64,000 nt of DNA, from contig NZ_FWXX01000008.1 of assembly GCF_900176475.1 (NCBI RefSeq), positions 111,744 through 175,743 of the forward strand, written 5' to 3'. The position numbers and the translations under genes are program-made. Shown here one piece after another: positions 42,141-50,430 of this stretch (position 1 is the first letter of the stretch; every line of letters starts with the position of its first letter). The notes under the pieces are model-generated. The model ran no database searches, was not told where the DNA came from, and worked only from the letters and a program-made list of their open reading frames with translations. The DNA comes from Tropicibacter naphthalenivorans. GTDB lineage: Bacteria > Pseudomonadota > Alphaproteobacteria > Rhodobacterales > Rhodobacteraceae.

Positions 42141-42143
42141 GAC

Positions 42144-43559
42144 ATGCAGCATTTCGGACAGTTCTACATTGATGGCGCTTGGGTCGATCCCATCGCGCAG
42201 ACGCGGTTCACACTTGTGAACCCCGCCACCGAAGAGCCCTACGGCACCGTTGCCCTTGGCACCCCCGCTGATGTGGACCGCGCAGTTCAGGCGGCCTTGA
42301 AGGTGCTGCCTGACTTTGCGGCCCAATCGCGCGAGGATCGCATCGCGCTGCTGGAAGGGATCATCGAGGTTTACGTCGCGCGCCAAGACGATCTGATGCA
42401 GGCGCTGACCCTGGAAATGGGCGCGCCTTGCCGCCTGACCCAGCAGACCGCGGCGGGGCTCAATGCCTTGAAACAGGCGGTGAAAACCCTGCGCGAGTAC
42501 GCGTTCGAAACCGACATGGGCAGCTATATCCTGCAACGCGAGGCGATTGGCGTCGCCGGGCTGATCACGCCTTGGAACTGGCCGGTGCAGCTGATCTGCA
42601 ACAAGCTGGCCTCGGCCTTTGCCGCCGGCTGCCCCGTGGTGCTGAAACCGTCGGAATTCACGCCGGTCAGCGCGCTGGTCATGGCCGAAATCCTGCATGA
42701 GGCGGGCGTGCCTGCGGGGGCGTTCAACCTGATCAACGGCGACGGGCCGGGGGTGGGCAACGCCATTTCCAAACATGACGACATCGCGGTGGTGTCCTTT
42801 ACCGGATCGACCCGCGCCGGTGTCTTGGTGGCGCAGGCCGCCGCGCCCTCGGTCAAGCGGGTGACCCAAGAGCTGGGCGGCAAATCCGCCAACCTGATCC
42901 TGCCGGACGGCGATGTGCAGGCCGCTGCCGAGTACAACGTCACGCGCGGCTATTCCAACTCTGGCCAGTCATGCCATTCGCCCACGCGCATCCTTGTGCC
43001 CGAAGCCAAACTCGAAGAGCTGGTGGGCCATCTGCAAACCGCCGTGGCCAAGCACATCACGGTGGGCGATCCTACGGCGCCGGAAACGACCCACGGCCCG
43101 GTGGTCAACCGCGCCCAGTTCGACCGCATCCAAGCCTACATCCAGTCGGCCCTGGACGAAGGCGCGCGGCTGGTCTGCGGCGGCCTCGGGCGGCCCGACG
43201 GCCTCGCCAAGGGGTTTTTCATCCGTCCGACGATCTTTGTGGTCACGCCGGAGACGACCATCGCGCGCGAAGAGATTTTCGGCATGGTGACCTCTGTCCT
43301 GACCTACAAAACGGACGAAGAGGCGATCGCGCTGGCCAATGACACCGAATACGGGCTGGGGGCTTATGTCTTTGGCGCGGACAAGGCGGCGGATTTGGAC
43401 ATATGTCGCCGGATGAAGGCGGGGCGCGTGTTCTACAACGGCGCGGCCGCCATCACCGAAGCGCCCATGGGCGGCTACAAAAAGTCCGGCAACGGGCGCG
43501 AGATGGGCGAATTCGGGATGGAGGAATACCTGGAGATCAAGGCGATCATCGGCTTTTAA
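42144..43559 (+). CDS. NAD(P)-dependent aldehyde dehydrogenase
   Basis: A complete 471-residue aldehyde dehydrogenase that oxidises an aldehyde to its acid in the cytoplasm. Features: the ITPWNWPVQLICNKLASAF helix, VVLKPSEFTP with the NAD contact Lys, SFTGSTRAGVLVAQ (cofactor loop), QELGGKSANLIL with the general-base Glu (about residue 242), and SNSGQSCHSPTRILV with the catalytic Cys (about 276). It ends with GGYKKSGNGREMGEFGMEEY, the usual C-terminal block. ATG 42144 lies three bases after the ECH stop, so it is the third gene of the thiolase operon. The substrate cannot be told from sequence. Confidence 0.92.
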   Translation: MQHFGQFYIDGAWVDPIAQTRFTLVNPATEEPYGTVALGTPADVDRAVQAALKVLPDFAAQSREDRIALLEGIIEVYVARQDDLMQALTLEMGAPCRLTQQTAAGLNALKQAVKTLREYAFETDMGSYILQREAIGVAGLITPWNWPVQLICNKLASAFAAGCPVVLKPSEFTPVSALVMAEILHEAGVPAGAFNLINGDGPGVGNAISKHDDIAVVSFTGSTRAGVLVAQAAAPSVKRVTQELGGKSANLILPDGDVQAAAEYNVTRGYSNSGQSCHSPTRILVPEAKLEELVGHLQTAVAKHITVGDPTAPETTHGPVVNRAQFDRIQAYIQSALDEGARLVCGGLGRPDGLAKGFFIRPTIFVVTPETTIAREEIFGMVTSVLTYKTDEEAIALANDTEYGLGAYVFGADKAADLDICRRMKAGRVFYNGAAAITEAPMGGYKKSGNGREMGEFGMEEYLEIKAIIGF

Positions 43560-43573
43560 GCGGGGGTTAAAGG

Positions 43574-43591
43574 CGGGGCTTTAGGGCCCCG
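43574..43591. terminator. Hairpin between convergent genes
   Basis: CGGGGC and GCCCCG pair around a six-base loop (TTTAGG) in the 37-bp gap between the aldehyde dehydrogenase and the thioesterase. No T run; a probable shared terminator. Confidence 0.5.
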
Positions 43592-43596
43592 TTGCC

Positions 43597-44424
43597 CTAT
43601 ACCGGGTCCACCTTGCCCATCACGATGTCGGGCAGCGCACAGGCCCGCCGGGTGCGCATATCCACCGTCACCAAGGACTGATCCGAAGCGGCGCGGACCG
43701 CCCCCGTCCCATCGGTAAAGCAATGTCGCACCACGAGGTTCTTGCCCTCGGCGCGGATGATCCGCGCGGTGCTGCGCAGCCGTGTGCCGACCCCGATGGC
43801 GTCCAGCATCGTCACCCGCGATTCCACCCCCATGCGCGAAATCTGCGTCTTGGCGACATAGGCGGGGGTAAAGCCCATCTCGGCCAGCCGTTCGTTCGTC
43901 GCCGCCGCAACACGCCCCATCAGCCGGTCGGGGCAAAGCGCGCCGGTGTGGTCGACCTCGAACGGCTGGACAAAGCCGTGCTCGATCACCTTGAACCCTG
44001 CGGTATCCGGGGCGTCCTTGGGGTGCGGCGTCGCCTTTAACCCGCGCGGCAGGGCCAGTTTTACCTGCTCTGACGTGACCTGCGGCAAGGCGTGCGCGAG
44101 GCGGCCCGGCGTTTCCAGCGCGGTGGCAGCCAGACGCCCTTCGGAACACAAAAGATGCACCAAAGCCCCCGCCAAAGGCCCGTCGGCCAGCACGCCAGAG
44201 CGAATTTCCACCGGCGCGGTCTGCACCAATTCGCGGTGAAAGCGGGTCAGCTGGCAATAGGGCATCCCCGGCGACGCCCCCGCCATATCGCAGGCCACAA
44301 AGCTCGCCAGACGAAAGACGCGCATGTAGTGGCGCGCATTCCAATGGTCGTTGTGATCACACTCCCACGCTTCGACGCGGGTGTGGAAGGTGGGGACACC
44401 AAGGGCGCTGATCGGATCGCTCAT
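43597..44424 (-). CDS. Double hot-dog thioesterase-like protein
   Basis: A 275-residue protein with two acyl-CoA-thioesterase-like halves. The first has VEAWECDHNDHWNARHYMRVF (about residues 17-37), in which the Asp/His/Asn cluster resembles the 4-hydroxybenzoyl-CoA thioesterase active site. The second has FVQPFEVDHTGALCPDRLMGRVAAATNERL (about 150-179) and ISRMGVESRVTMLDAIGVGTRL. It would hydrolyse an acyl-CoA or act as a dehydratase-like hot-dog enzyme. ATG 44424 overlaps the DUF35 stop (ATGA), so the two are coupled. Convergent with the aldehyde dehydrogenase. Confidence 0.8.
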   Translation of the reverse strand: MSDPISALGVPTFHTRVEAWECDHNDHWNARHYMRVFRLASFVACDMAGASPGMPYCQLTRFHRELVQTAPVEIRSGVLADGPLAGALVHLLCSEGRLAATALETPGRLAHALPQVTSEQVKLALPRGLKATPHPKDAPDTAGFKVIEHGFVQPFEVDHTGALCPDRLMGRVAAATNERLAEMGFTPAYVAKTQISRMGVESRVTMLDAIGVGTRLRSTARIIRAEGKNLVVRHCFTDGTGAVRAASDQSLVTVDMRTRRACALPDIVMGKVDPV

Positions 44425-44807
44425 GCGCGGGCAAAGACCGGCAGTGTGTCACCGTTCACGTTGGCCTCAAACGCCACCGTGACCGTGTCGCCAATCGCCA
44501 CGTCCAAGGCATCCGCCCCGGTGAGCGTGGCAATCATGCGCGGGCCTTCCTCGACGAGGATCGAGGCGACCACATAAGGCACCTTGTCGCGATAGGCGGG
44601 CAAAGGCGCGCGCCGCACGATGGTGAAACTCTCGACGGTACCCTTGCCGCTGCTGGGCTCAAAGCTCAGATTGGCCTCCCAGCAGGTGGCGCAATGGTGG
44701 CGCGGCGGGTGCTGGACCGCGCCGCAATCGGCACAGGTCTGAAAGACCAGACGGCCCTCTTGGGCGGCGGCAAAATAGCGGGCGGAATCGCCGTTGGCGA
44801 GGCTCAT
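44421..44807 (-). CDS. Zn-ribbon OB-fold protein (DUF35), acyl-CoA-associated
   Basis: A 128-residue protein with the rubredoxin-like zinc ribbon FQTCADCGAVQHPPRHHCATCW (CxxC at about residues 24-27 and 39-42), followed by an OB fold (VESFTIVRRAPLPAYRDKVPY, VASILVEEGPRMIATLTG). DUF35 proteins usually pair with an SCP-x-type thiolase, giving a thiolase/DUF35 complex in side-chain or alicyclic degradation; the thiolase here is at 39832. ATG 44807 follows GGAGAG; the longer frame to 44984 runs into rpoN. It has its own sigma-54 site 32 bases upstream and forms an operon with the thioesterase. Confidence 0.88.
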   Translation of the reverse strand: MSLANGDSARYFAAAQEGRLVFQTCADCGAVQHPPRHHCATCWEANLSFEPSSGKGTVESFTIVRRAPLPAYRDKVPYVVASILVEEGPRMIATLTGADALDVAIGDTVTVAFEANVNGDTLPVFARA

Positions 44808-44839
44808 GTGACTCTCCTGTCTCGTTCGCCTTGACCCCA

Positions 44840-44854
44840 GCAATTGCCGTGCCG
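44840..44854 (-). promoter_or_regulatory. Sigma-54 promoter for the DUF35-thioesterase operon
   Basis: Minus strand CGGCACGGCAATTGC followed by T: one mismatch (C for T at the first base of the -24 box), perfect -12 box and spacing. It lies in the 55-bp gap between rpoN and the DUF35 gene. Confidence 0.7.
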
Positions 44855-44862
44855 AAAGGCGT

Positions 44863-46242
44863 CTATGCCGGGCAAAGCTGGGCCTCCAGCTTGGCGGCCT
44901 TGTACTGACGCCGCCGCACCGAAGACGACGGCAGCCCCAGCATCTCGGGGTATTTGGCCACGGTTCGGCGGGCAATTTCAACACCTTCGCCCTGCAAAGC
45001 GGCCATGATCGCGTCGTCCGACAGCACTTTGGCCGGGGATTCGCCCGCGATCATCTGACGGATGCGCACGCGGATGCTTTCGGTGGACACCTCGGCGGGG
45101 CCATCGGTCGCCAGCCCGTTGGAAAAGAAATAGCGCAGCTCGAACAGGCCCCGGTTGGTCATCAGGTGCTTGTCCGCAATGGCGCGGCACACGGTCGAGC
45201 GGTGCATCCCCAGCGCGTCGGCCACATCGCCCTGACACAGCGGTTTGATGTGCTCGGCCCCATGCGCGAAAAAGGCCTGCTGGCGTTTGACGATCTCGGT
45301 GGCGACGCGCAGCAAGGTGTTGGCGCGCTGGTCCAGATTGCGCACCAGCCAGTTGGCGTCCTTCATGCAGTCGGTGACAAAGCGGGTTTCCTCTTCGCCG
45401 CGCGCGCCCTTGCGCATTCGCGCGTAATACTCGCGGTTGACCAGCACCTAGGGCAAGAGCGCGGTGTTGAGCGCCACGGTAAAGCTGCCGTCCTCGGCGC
45501 GGCTGACCTGTACGTCGGGCATGGCGGGCAGCACCGCGTCGCTGTCAAAGGCAAGGCCCGGACGCGGGTCCACCTGCCGCAGCTGCTGCGCGAGGGCGGC
45601 GGCCTCTGCCAAGGGCACGCCGCAGGCCTTGGCTAGCGCGGGCAGATCGTGACGGGCGAGCAGCGCGAGGTTGTCCAGCAGCGCCATCATCGGCTTGGTG
45701 GCCTGACCGCGCTCGGCCAGTTGCAGGAACAGACATTCGGCCAGATCGCGCGCGCCGACGCCTGTGGGCTCAAAGCCCTGCACCTGCGCCAGCACGATGT
45801 CCACGCGGGTCTCGGGGATGCCAAGCGCATCGGCGATGTCGTCCAGATCGCGGCGCAGGTAGCCGTCGGGTTCGATGGATTCGACGATCTCGGTGGCGAT
45901 AATCTTGTCCACCTGACCGTGGACCGACAGGTCGACCTGCCGCAACAGATGTTCGCGCAAGGTCACCGATTGCGCCGCCGTCTCTTCGATCCCCGGCAGG
46001 TCAGAGGCCGCCGGGGCGCGCCCCTCAACCGCCAGCGCACTGGCGCGCGCCGTGGCCGGTTTGGGGCGGGACAGCGGTTCGGGCAGGACCACCTCGATCA
46101 TCGGGTTTCGGTCCTGCTGGTCCTTGAGATAGTCGCATAGCTCGAATTGGCCGTATTTCAGCAGCTTGATCGACTGGATGACGCGCGGCGTGATCGCCAT
46201 GCTTTGCCGCGTCTGCGCAATCAGGTTCGGTCTCAGTTCCAT
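44863..46242 (-). pseudogene. rpoN: RNA polymerase sigma-54 factor, interrupted by an in-frame TAG
   Basis: Sigma-54 directs RNA polymerase to -24/-12 promoters and needs an ATP-driven activator. Start ATG 46242 has GGAGGG eight bases upstream. Region I is SMAITPRVIQSIKLLKYGQFE (about residues 13-33); the core-binding domain follows (TLREHLLRQVDL, GYLRRDLDDIADALGI, FEPTGVGARDLAECLFLQL); the HTH is in DVADALGMHRSTVCRAIADKH, and the RpoN box is ARRTVAKYPEMLGLPSSSVR (about 422 onward). The single frame of 459 codons is broken only by TAG at 45448-45450 (codon 265) between ALNTALLP and VLVNREYYAR, where relatives have Lys or Arg. As read, the product lacks all promoter-binding parts. It lies among nine sigma-54 promoters and is divergent from a sigma-54 activator. 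Confidence 0.88.
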
Positions 46243-46504
46243 TGTGGTGCCCTCCCGTTTCGGCGCGCCGATTGTGGCTCGGCTGTCGCCTGAGAGGGAC
46301 GGTAACACCTTGTTAAGGGAATCGCGTATCAGGGCAAAACTATGCACGCGATAGCGACACCCTTTGCCTGAAACTGTGTGTTTGGCGGACAACTGAGGTG
46401 TGTCAAAAACAAGGTGTCAGCGACGCGCACACCCTGACGGGGAAATCGGCGCTTTTGGCGGGCAAAGCCCGACAGCGGGCCGTGCAACAGGGGAGGGTCC
46501 CACA

Positions 46505-47882
46505 ATGCTGGACGATATCAAGGACTCGAAATTCGCGGGTATCAAGGGGATCTTGCTGACCGACGACCGGGGCAAGGTGCAGGCCGCCATGGGCCAGGGC
46601 GAAGATCGCCGGGTGCGCACCATGGCGGGCAACCGCGCCTGGCTCCAGGAGGCGGCCGAGCGGCGCATCACGCCCTTGCTGCTGAACGACGCGCAATTCG
46701 CCGCGCTGGTGACGCAGGTGCAGGGCGGCTATCTGGTGGTGCTGTCCGAGCCGCCCAGCGACACGGTCCTGGATTTCATCCTCAAGGTCGATTTCGCCTA
46801 TGACATCCTCAACCACATCCTGTCCGATCCCTATGACGCCATGGCGGTGGTCGATGATCAGGAACGGCTGGCCTATATCTCTCCGGTGCATGAAAAGTTC
46901 TTTGGGGTGCAGTCGGGCGACGGGGTGGGCCGCAAGATCCGCGACGTGATCGAGAACACGCGCCTGCATCATGTGGTGCGCACCGGAGTGGCCGAAGTGG
47001 GCCAGATCCACCGGATGCGCGGCAAGGACCGCGTCGTCTCGCGCCATCCGATCCTGCATGACGGCAAGATCGTCGGGGCGGCTGGTGACGGTCAACGCCG
47101 CCGCCCTGCCCGAGAGCCTCGTGGAATCCGAGCTTTTCGGCTATGAGGCAGGCTCGTTCACCGGGGCCGACCGCAAGGGCCGCGCGGGCAAGTTCGAGCA
47201 GGCCGACAAGGGGACGATCTTTCTTGATGAAATCGGGGACATGCCGCTGGAGGTCCAGTCGAAACTGCTGCGCGTGCTCCAAGACCGCATCATCGAGCGC
47301 GTCGGCGGCGAAAAGCCCAAGCGGGTGGATTTCCGCATGGTGTCCGCCACCAACCGCGACCTTGAAGCCTTTATCGAGCAGGATCGCTTTCGTCTGGACC
47401 TGTTCTACCGGATCAGCCCGGTGGTGATCCACATGCCCACGCTCTAAGAGCGGCAGGAGGACATCCCGCTGCTGCTGCACCATTTCGTCACCGACATGGC
47501 CAAGCACTACAACCGCCCCGCCCCCGAGATCGAGGTCAACGTGGCCGATTTCCTGATGGAGCAGCGCTGGCCCGGCAACGTGCGCCAGCTGCGGCACATG
47601 GTCGAGCGGGCGATGGTCTTTGCCGACGATGGGCGGCTCAAGGTCGAGGATTTCCAGCGCGGGTCGGGCTTTGGCGCGCGCAAGGCGCCTGCGCAGCCCG
47701 CCCCTGCCCCGGCGGCGACGGCGGGCGCGACGCTCAAGGATTCGCTGGACGCGCTGGAGATCAAGCTGATCAACGACGCGATCATCCGCTTTAAGGGCAA
47801 CAAGAAGAAGGCGGCCGAGCATCTGGGCGTGTCCCGGTCCTACCTCTACAAGAAGCTCGAAGCGATGGACGAGGCGGGTTAG
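46505..47882 (+). pseudogene. Sigma-54-dependent activator (PAS-AAA-Fis type), with internal deletion and in-frame TAA
   Basis: Start ATG 46505 follows GGGGAGG. The N-terminal 190 residues hold a sensory region and a PAS domain (DPYDAMAVVDDQERLAYISP, HEKFFGVQSGDGVG). At about 47078 the sequence jumps, with a frame change, from HDGKIVGA into the AAA+ domain at [26 protein letters not shown]. The stretch in between, normally about 100 residues including the Walker A motif GExGxGKE, is absent. The rest is present: the GSFTGA loop that contacts sigma-54, [21 protein letters not shown] (Walker B), [20 protein letters not shown], then TAA at 47445-47447, then ERQEDIPLLLHHF, PGNVRQLRHMVERA and a Fis-type HTH (KKKAAEHLGVSRSYLYKKLE). 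As read it cannot hydrolyse ATP. It is divergent from rpoN. Confidence 0.85.
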
Positions 47883-48109
47883 ACCGCCGCGTAGCCCGGT
47901 TTCTTGAACAGCGTGTCGGGCTGGGCGGCGATGTCCGGCTCGAACACCTCTTTCATCCAGTCCTTGGGGTCCACGTCCTCGATGGCGACGGAAATGGTGC
48001 TGTCCGCCACGCCGATGGTGTTGGACAGCGCCAGCGCGATACGCTCGGCCAGCCGCGTCTTGTCGGCGTCGCTGCGGCCTGCGGCCATCTTTACGATCAC
48101 ATGGGGCAT
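47879..48109 (-). CDS. 4-Oxalocrotonate tautomerase family protein
   Basis: A 76-residue tautomerase-fold protein. After Met removal the N-terminal residue is Pro (MPHVIVKMAAGRSDADKTRL), the catalytic base of the family; the helix and second strand (ERIALALSNTIGV, STISVAIEDVDPKDWMKEVF) are complete. Such proteins ketonise or isomerise 2-oxo/enol acids in ring-cleavage and other pathways. ATG 48109 is preceded by AAAGGGAG. Its stop overlaps the stop of the convergent activator gene. It has a sigma-54-like site of its own 35 bases upstream, so it may belong to the sigma-54 regulon rather than to the phosphotransferase operon. Confidence 0.85.
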   Translation of the reverse strand: MPHVIVKMAAGRSDADKTRLAERIALALSNTIGVADSTISVAIEDVDPKDWMKEVFEPDIAAQPDTLFKKPGYAAV

Positions 48110-48143
48110 TGTGCGGGTCTCCCTTTTGTTAGCGCTAGACCTC

Positions 48144-48158
48144 GCACTTTTGATGCCA
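48144..48158 (-). promoter_or_regulatory. Sigma-54-like promoter for the tautomerase gene
   Basis: Minus strand TGGCATCAAAAGTGC: -24 box with one mismatch, -12 box GTGC as at 39773-39787, exact spacing. It lies in the 61-bp gap downstream of the phosphotransferase gene. Weaker than the other sites. Confidence 0.5.
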
Positions 48159-48170
48159 CACGGGGCGCGT

Positions 48171-49178
48171 TCAGCGCGCCTTGGCGATGACCTCCAGCCC
48201 GCGGCGGGCGAACTTGGCCCCCATGCCTTCGGGGGGATGGGCGGCGGCGGCGGTGCCCGCCTTGACCCGGTCGGCGATGCCCACCCAGATCACGGCGAAC
48301 CGGAACAGCGCAAAGGCGATATGGAACGGCGTCAGCGCCGCCATACCGGGGCTGGCGGCCATGTAACGCGCGACGAAATCGCCCTCGGACGGCAGGTTCA
48401 TCGCGCCGTGATCCAGCCCGAGGATGCCGCCGTATTCATCGGGCGAGCTGTGCCACGCCATGCAGCAATAGCCCAGGTCGGCCAGCGGGTGGCCAAGAGT
48501 CGACAGCTCCCAGTCGAGGATCGCGACGACGCGCGGCTCGGTCGGGTGGAACAGCACGTTGCCCATGCGGTAATCGCCATGCGCGAGGCTGACGCGCCCG
48601 TCATCGGGCGGCTGGTTCGCCACCAGCCAATCGCGCAATTCGTCCAGCTCGGGGATCGGATCGTGCGGGCTGTCCTCCCACTGGCGGGACCAGCGGTTGA
48701 TCTGCCGTTCAAAGTAGTTGCCGGGCTTGCCGTAGTCCCCCAGCCCCACGTCGGCGGGATTGACGGCGTGCATCTGCGCCATGGCGTCCGCCAGCCCCAT
48801 CCACAGGGCGGGGCGCTCGGCGGGGTCGGCACCTGTCAGGGCACCATCGGGAAAGACCCGCCCCTCGACCCGGTCCATTAGGTAAAACGGCGTGCCCAGC
48901 ACCTCTGCGTCGTCGCAAAACACGATGGGCCGCGGCACCGGCACACCTGTGGGATGCAAGGCGGACAGCACGCGATACTCGCGGTCCACGGCGTGCGCGC
49001 CGCGCAGGATGTCGCCGTTGGGCTGCTTGCGCAGGACCATGCGGGCGTCGCCATAGGTCACGAAATAGGTCGGGTTCGACTGGCCCCCGGCGATCCGGTC
49101 GATCTGCATCGCAGCCTTGTGCCCGAAATGCCCGGTCAGAAAGCTGTCCAGCCGCGCGGGATCGAAATCGAGGCTCAT
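48171..49178 (-). CDS. Phosphotransferase family protein (ACAD10-like APH domain)
   Basis: A 335-residue aminoglycoside-phosphotransferase-fold protein. In ACAD10/ACAD11-like systems such a kinase, together with an acyl-CoA dehydrogenase, works on 4-hydroxyacyl-CoAs. Motifs: RIAGGQSNPTYFVTYGDARMVLRKQP (nucleotide-binding strands with the Lys), LAHGDYRMGNVLFH (catalytic loop HGDxxxxN, about residues 195-208), and VAILDWELSTLGHPLADLGY (metal-binding DWE). ATG 49178 overlaps the stop of the acyl-CoA dehydrogenase (ATGA), so the pair is coupled. This is strong context support for a 4-hydroxyacyl-CoA task. Confidence 0.88.
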   Translation of the reverse strand: MSLDFDPARLDSFLTGHFGHKAAMQIDRIAGGQSNPTYFVTYGDARMVLRKQPNGDILRGAHAVDREYRVLSALHPTGVPVPRPIVFCDDAEVLGTPFYLMDRVEGRVFPDGALTGADPAERPALWMGLADAMAQMHAVNPADVGLGDYGKPGNYFERQINRWSRQWEDSPHDPIPELDELRDWLVANQPPDDGRVSLAHGDYRMGNVLFHPTEPRVVAILDWELSTLGHPLADLGYCCMAWHSSPDEYGGILGLDHGAMNLPSEGDFVARYMAASPGMAALTPFHIAFALFRFAVIWVGIADRVKAGTAAAAHPPEGMGAKFARRGLEVIAKAR

Positions 49179-50383
49179 TCCATGACGTCCCATTTCCAGA
49201 AATCGCGCCCCTCTTTTTCGACGTTGCGGTGCAGGACCATCTTGTGGACCTCATCCGCCCCATCGACGAGCCGCGCCTGCCGCGCGTAGCGGTAAATCCA
49301 CTCCAGCGGCGTGTCCTTGGAATAGCCGCGCGCGCCGTTGATCTGGATCGCCACGTCCGCCGCCTTGTGCAAGACATTGGCCACATGGACCTTGGCCATG
49401 GACACCTCCTTGCGGGCAAAGCCGCCGCGCTCCAGCTCCCACGCGGCTTTCATGACCAGCAGGCGGCCAATCTCGATCTGCATGGCGATGTCGCCCATCA
49501 TCATCTGGACGCTCTCGCGTTTCGACAGACGCTCGCCAAAGGCAAAGCGGTTGTGGCTGTATTCGCTGGCAATCTCCACGCAGCGTTTCGCCAGCCCCAG
49601 CCAGCGCATACAATGCGTCAGCCGCGCCGGTCCAAGGCGGATCTGCGTCAGCTTGAGCCCGTCGCCTTCCTGCATTAGCAGGTTCTCGGCGGGGATTTCC
49701 ATGTCTTCGTAGACGACTTCGCAATGCCCGCCGTGCTCTTCGGGCCCCATGATCGGGATGCGCCGGTCGATGCGGAACCCCGGCGTGTCGCGCCGATGCA
49801 AGAAGGCCGATAGCCCCTTGCGCGGGTCATCCGAGGTGCGGGCGATCAGGATGAAATGCTCGGACTCTTCGGCCCCGGTGATGAACCACTTGCGCCCCCG
49901 AACGATGTATTTGTCGCCCTCCTTGCGGGCATTGGTCAGCATCATCCCGCCAGGATCAGAACCGGACCCCGGCGCGGGCTCGGTCATCACAAAGGCCGAC
50001 TGCACGTCGCCGCGCACGATGGGTTGCAGCCACTGCTCCTTCTGCGCGGGCGTGCCGATCTTTTCCAGGACCTGCATATTGCCGTCATCGGGCGCAGCCG
50101 AGTTGAACACGCAAGGCCCAAAGATGGATCGGTTCATCTCCTCGTAGCAAACCGCCATGCCCATCAGGCCCAGCTCCTGCCCGCCGGTTTCCTTTTTCAG
50201 CTGAAGACACCACAGCCCCTCGGCCTTGGCCTTTTCGCGCAGGTGATCCAGTACGTCCTTACGGATGTTTTCATGCGCGTCATAGTTGGCGCGGTCGGCC
50301 TCGAGCGGGATGATCTCGTCTTCGACGAAGCGCGCGATGCGGGCGCGGTAATCCTCGATCCGGGGGGAGATTTTGAAATCCAT
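49175..50383 (-). CDS. Acyl-CoA dehydrogenase (ACAD10/11-like)
   Basis: A complete 402-residue FAD-dependent acyl-CoA dehydrogenase. Features: the N-terminal helical domain (DYRARIARFVEDEIIPLEADR), AFVMTEPAPGSGSDPGGM (about residues 129-146), RKWFITGAEESEHFILIART, RLGPARLTHCMRWLGLAKR, and the C-terminal helices ending RLVDGADEVHKMVLHRNVEK, which is the signature of the ACAD10/11 branch. ATG 50383 is used; the ribosome-binding site is not strong. It is followed by the coupled phosphotransferase gene. Together they may dehydrate 4-hydroxyacyl-CoA through a phosphorylated intermediate, as described for ACAD10/11-type enzymes; here this is inferred from the pair. Confidence 0.9.
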   Translation of the reverse strand: MDFKISPRIEDYRARIARFVEDEIIPLEADRANYDAHENIRKDVLDHLREKAKAEGLWCLQLKKETGGQELGLMGMAVCYEEMNRSIFGPCVFNSAAPDDGNMQVLEKIGTPAQKEQWLQPIVRGDVQSAFVMTEPAPGSGSDPGGMMLTNARKEGDKYIVRGRKWFITGAEESEHFILIARTSDDPRKGLSAFLHRRDTPGFRIDRRIPIMGPEEHGGHCEVVYEDMEIPAENLLMQEGDGLKLTQIRLGPARLTHCMRWLGLAKRCVEIASEYSHNRFAFGERLSKRESVQMMMGDIAMQIEIGRLLVMKAAWELERGGFARKEVSMAKVHVANVLHKAADVAIQINGARGYSKDTPLEWIYRYARQARLVDGADEVHKMVLHRNVEKEGRDFWKWDVME

Positions 50384-50430
50384 TTCAAGCCCTCATGTAG
50401 CAAAGCGATAGGGTGACCATTGTTTTCCTC

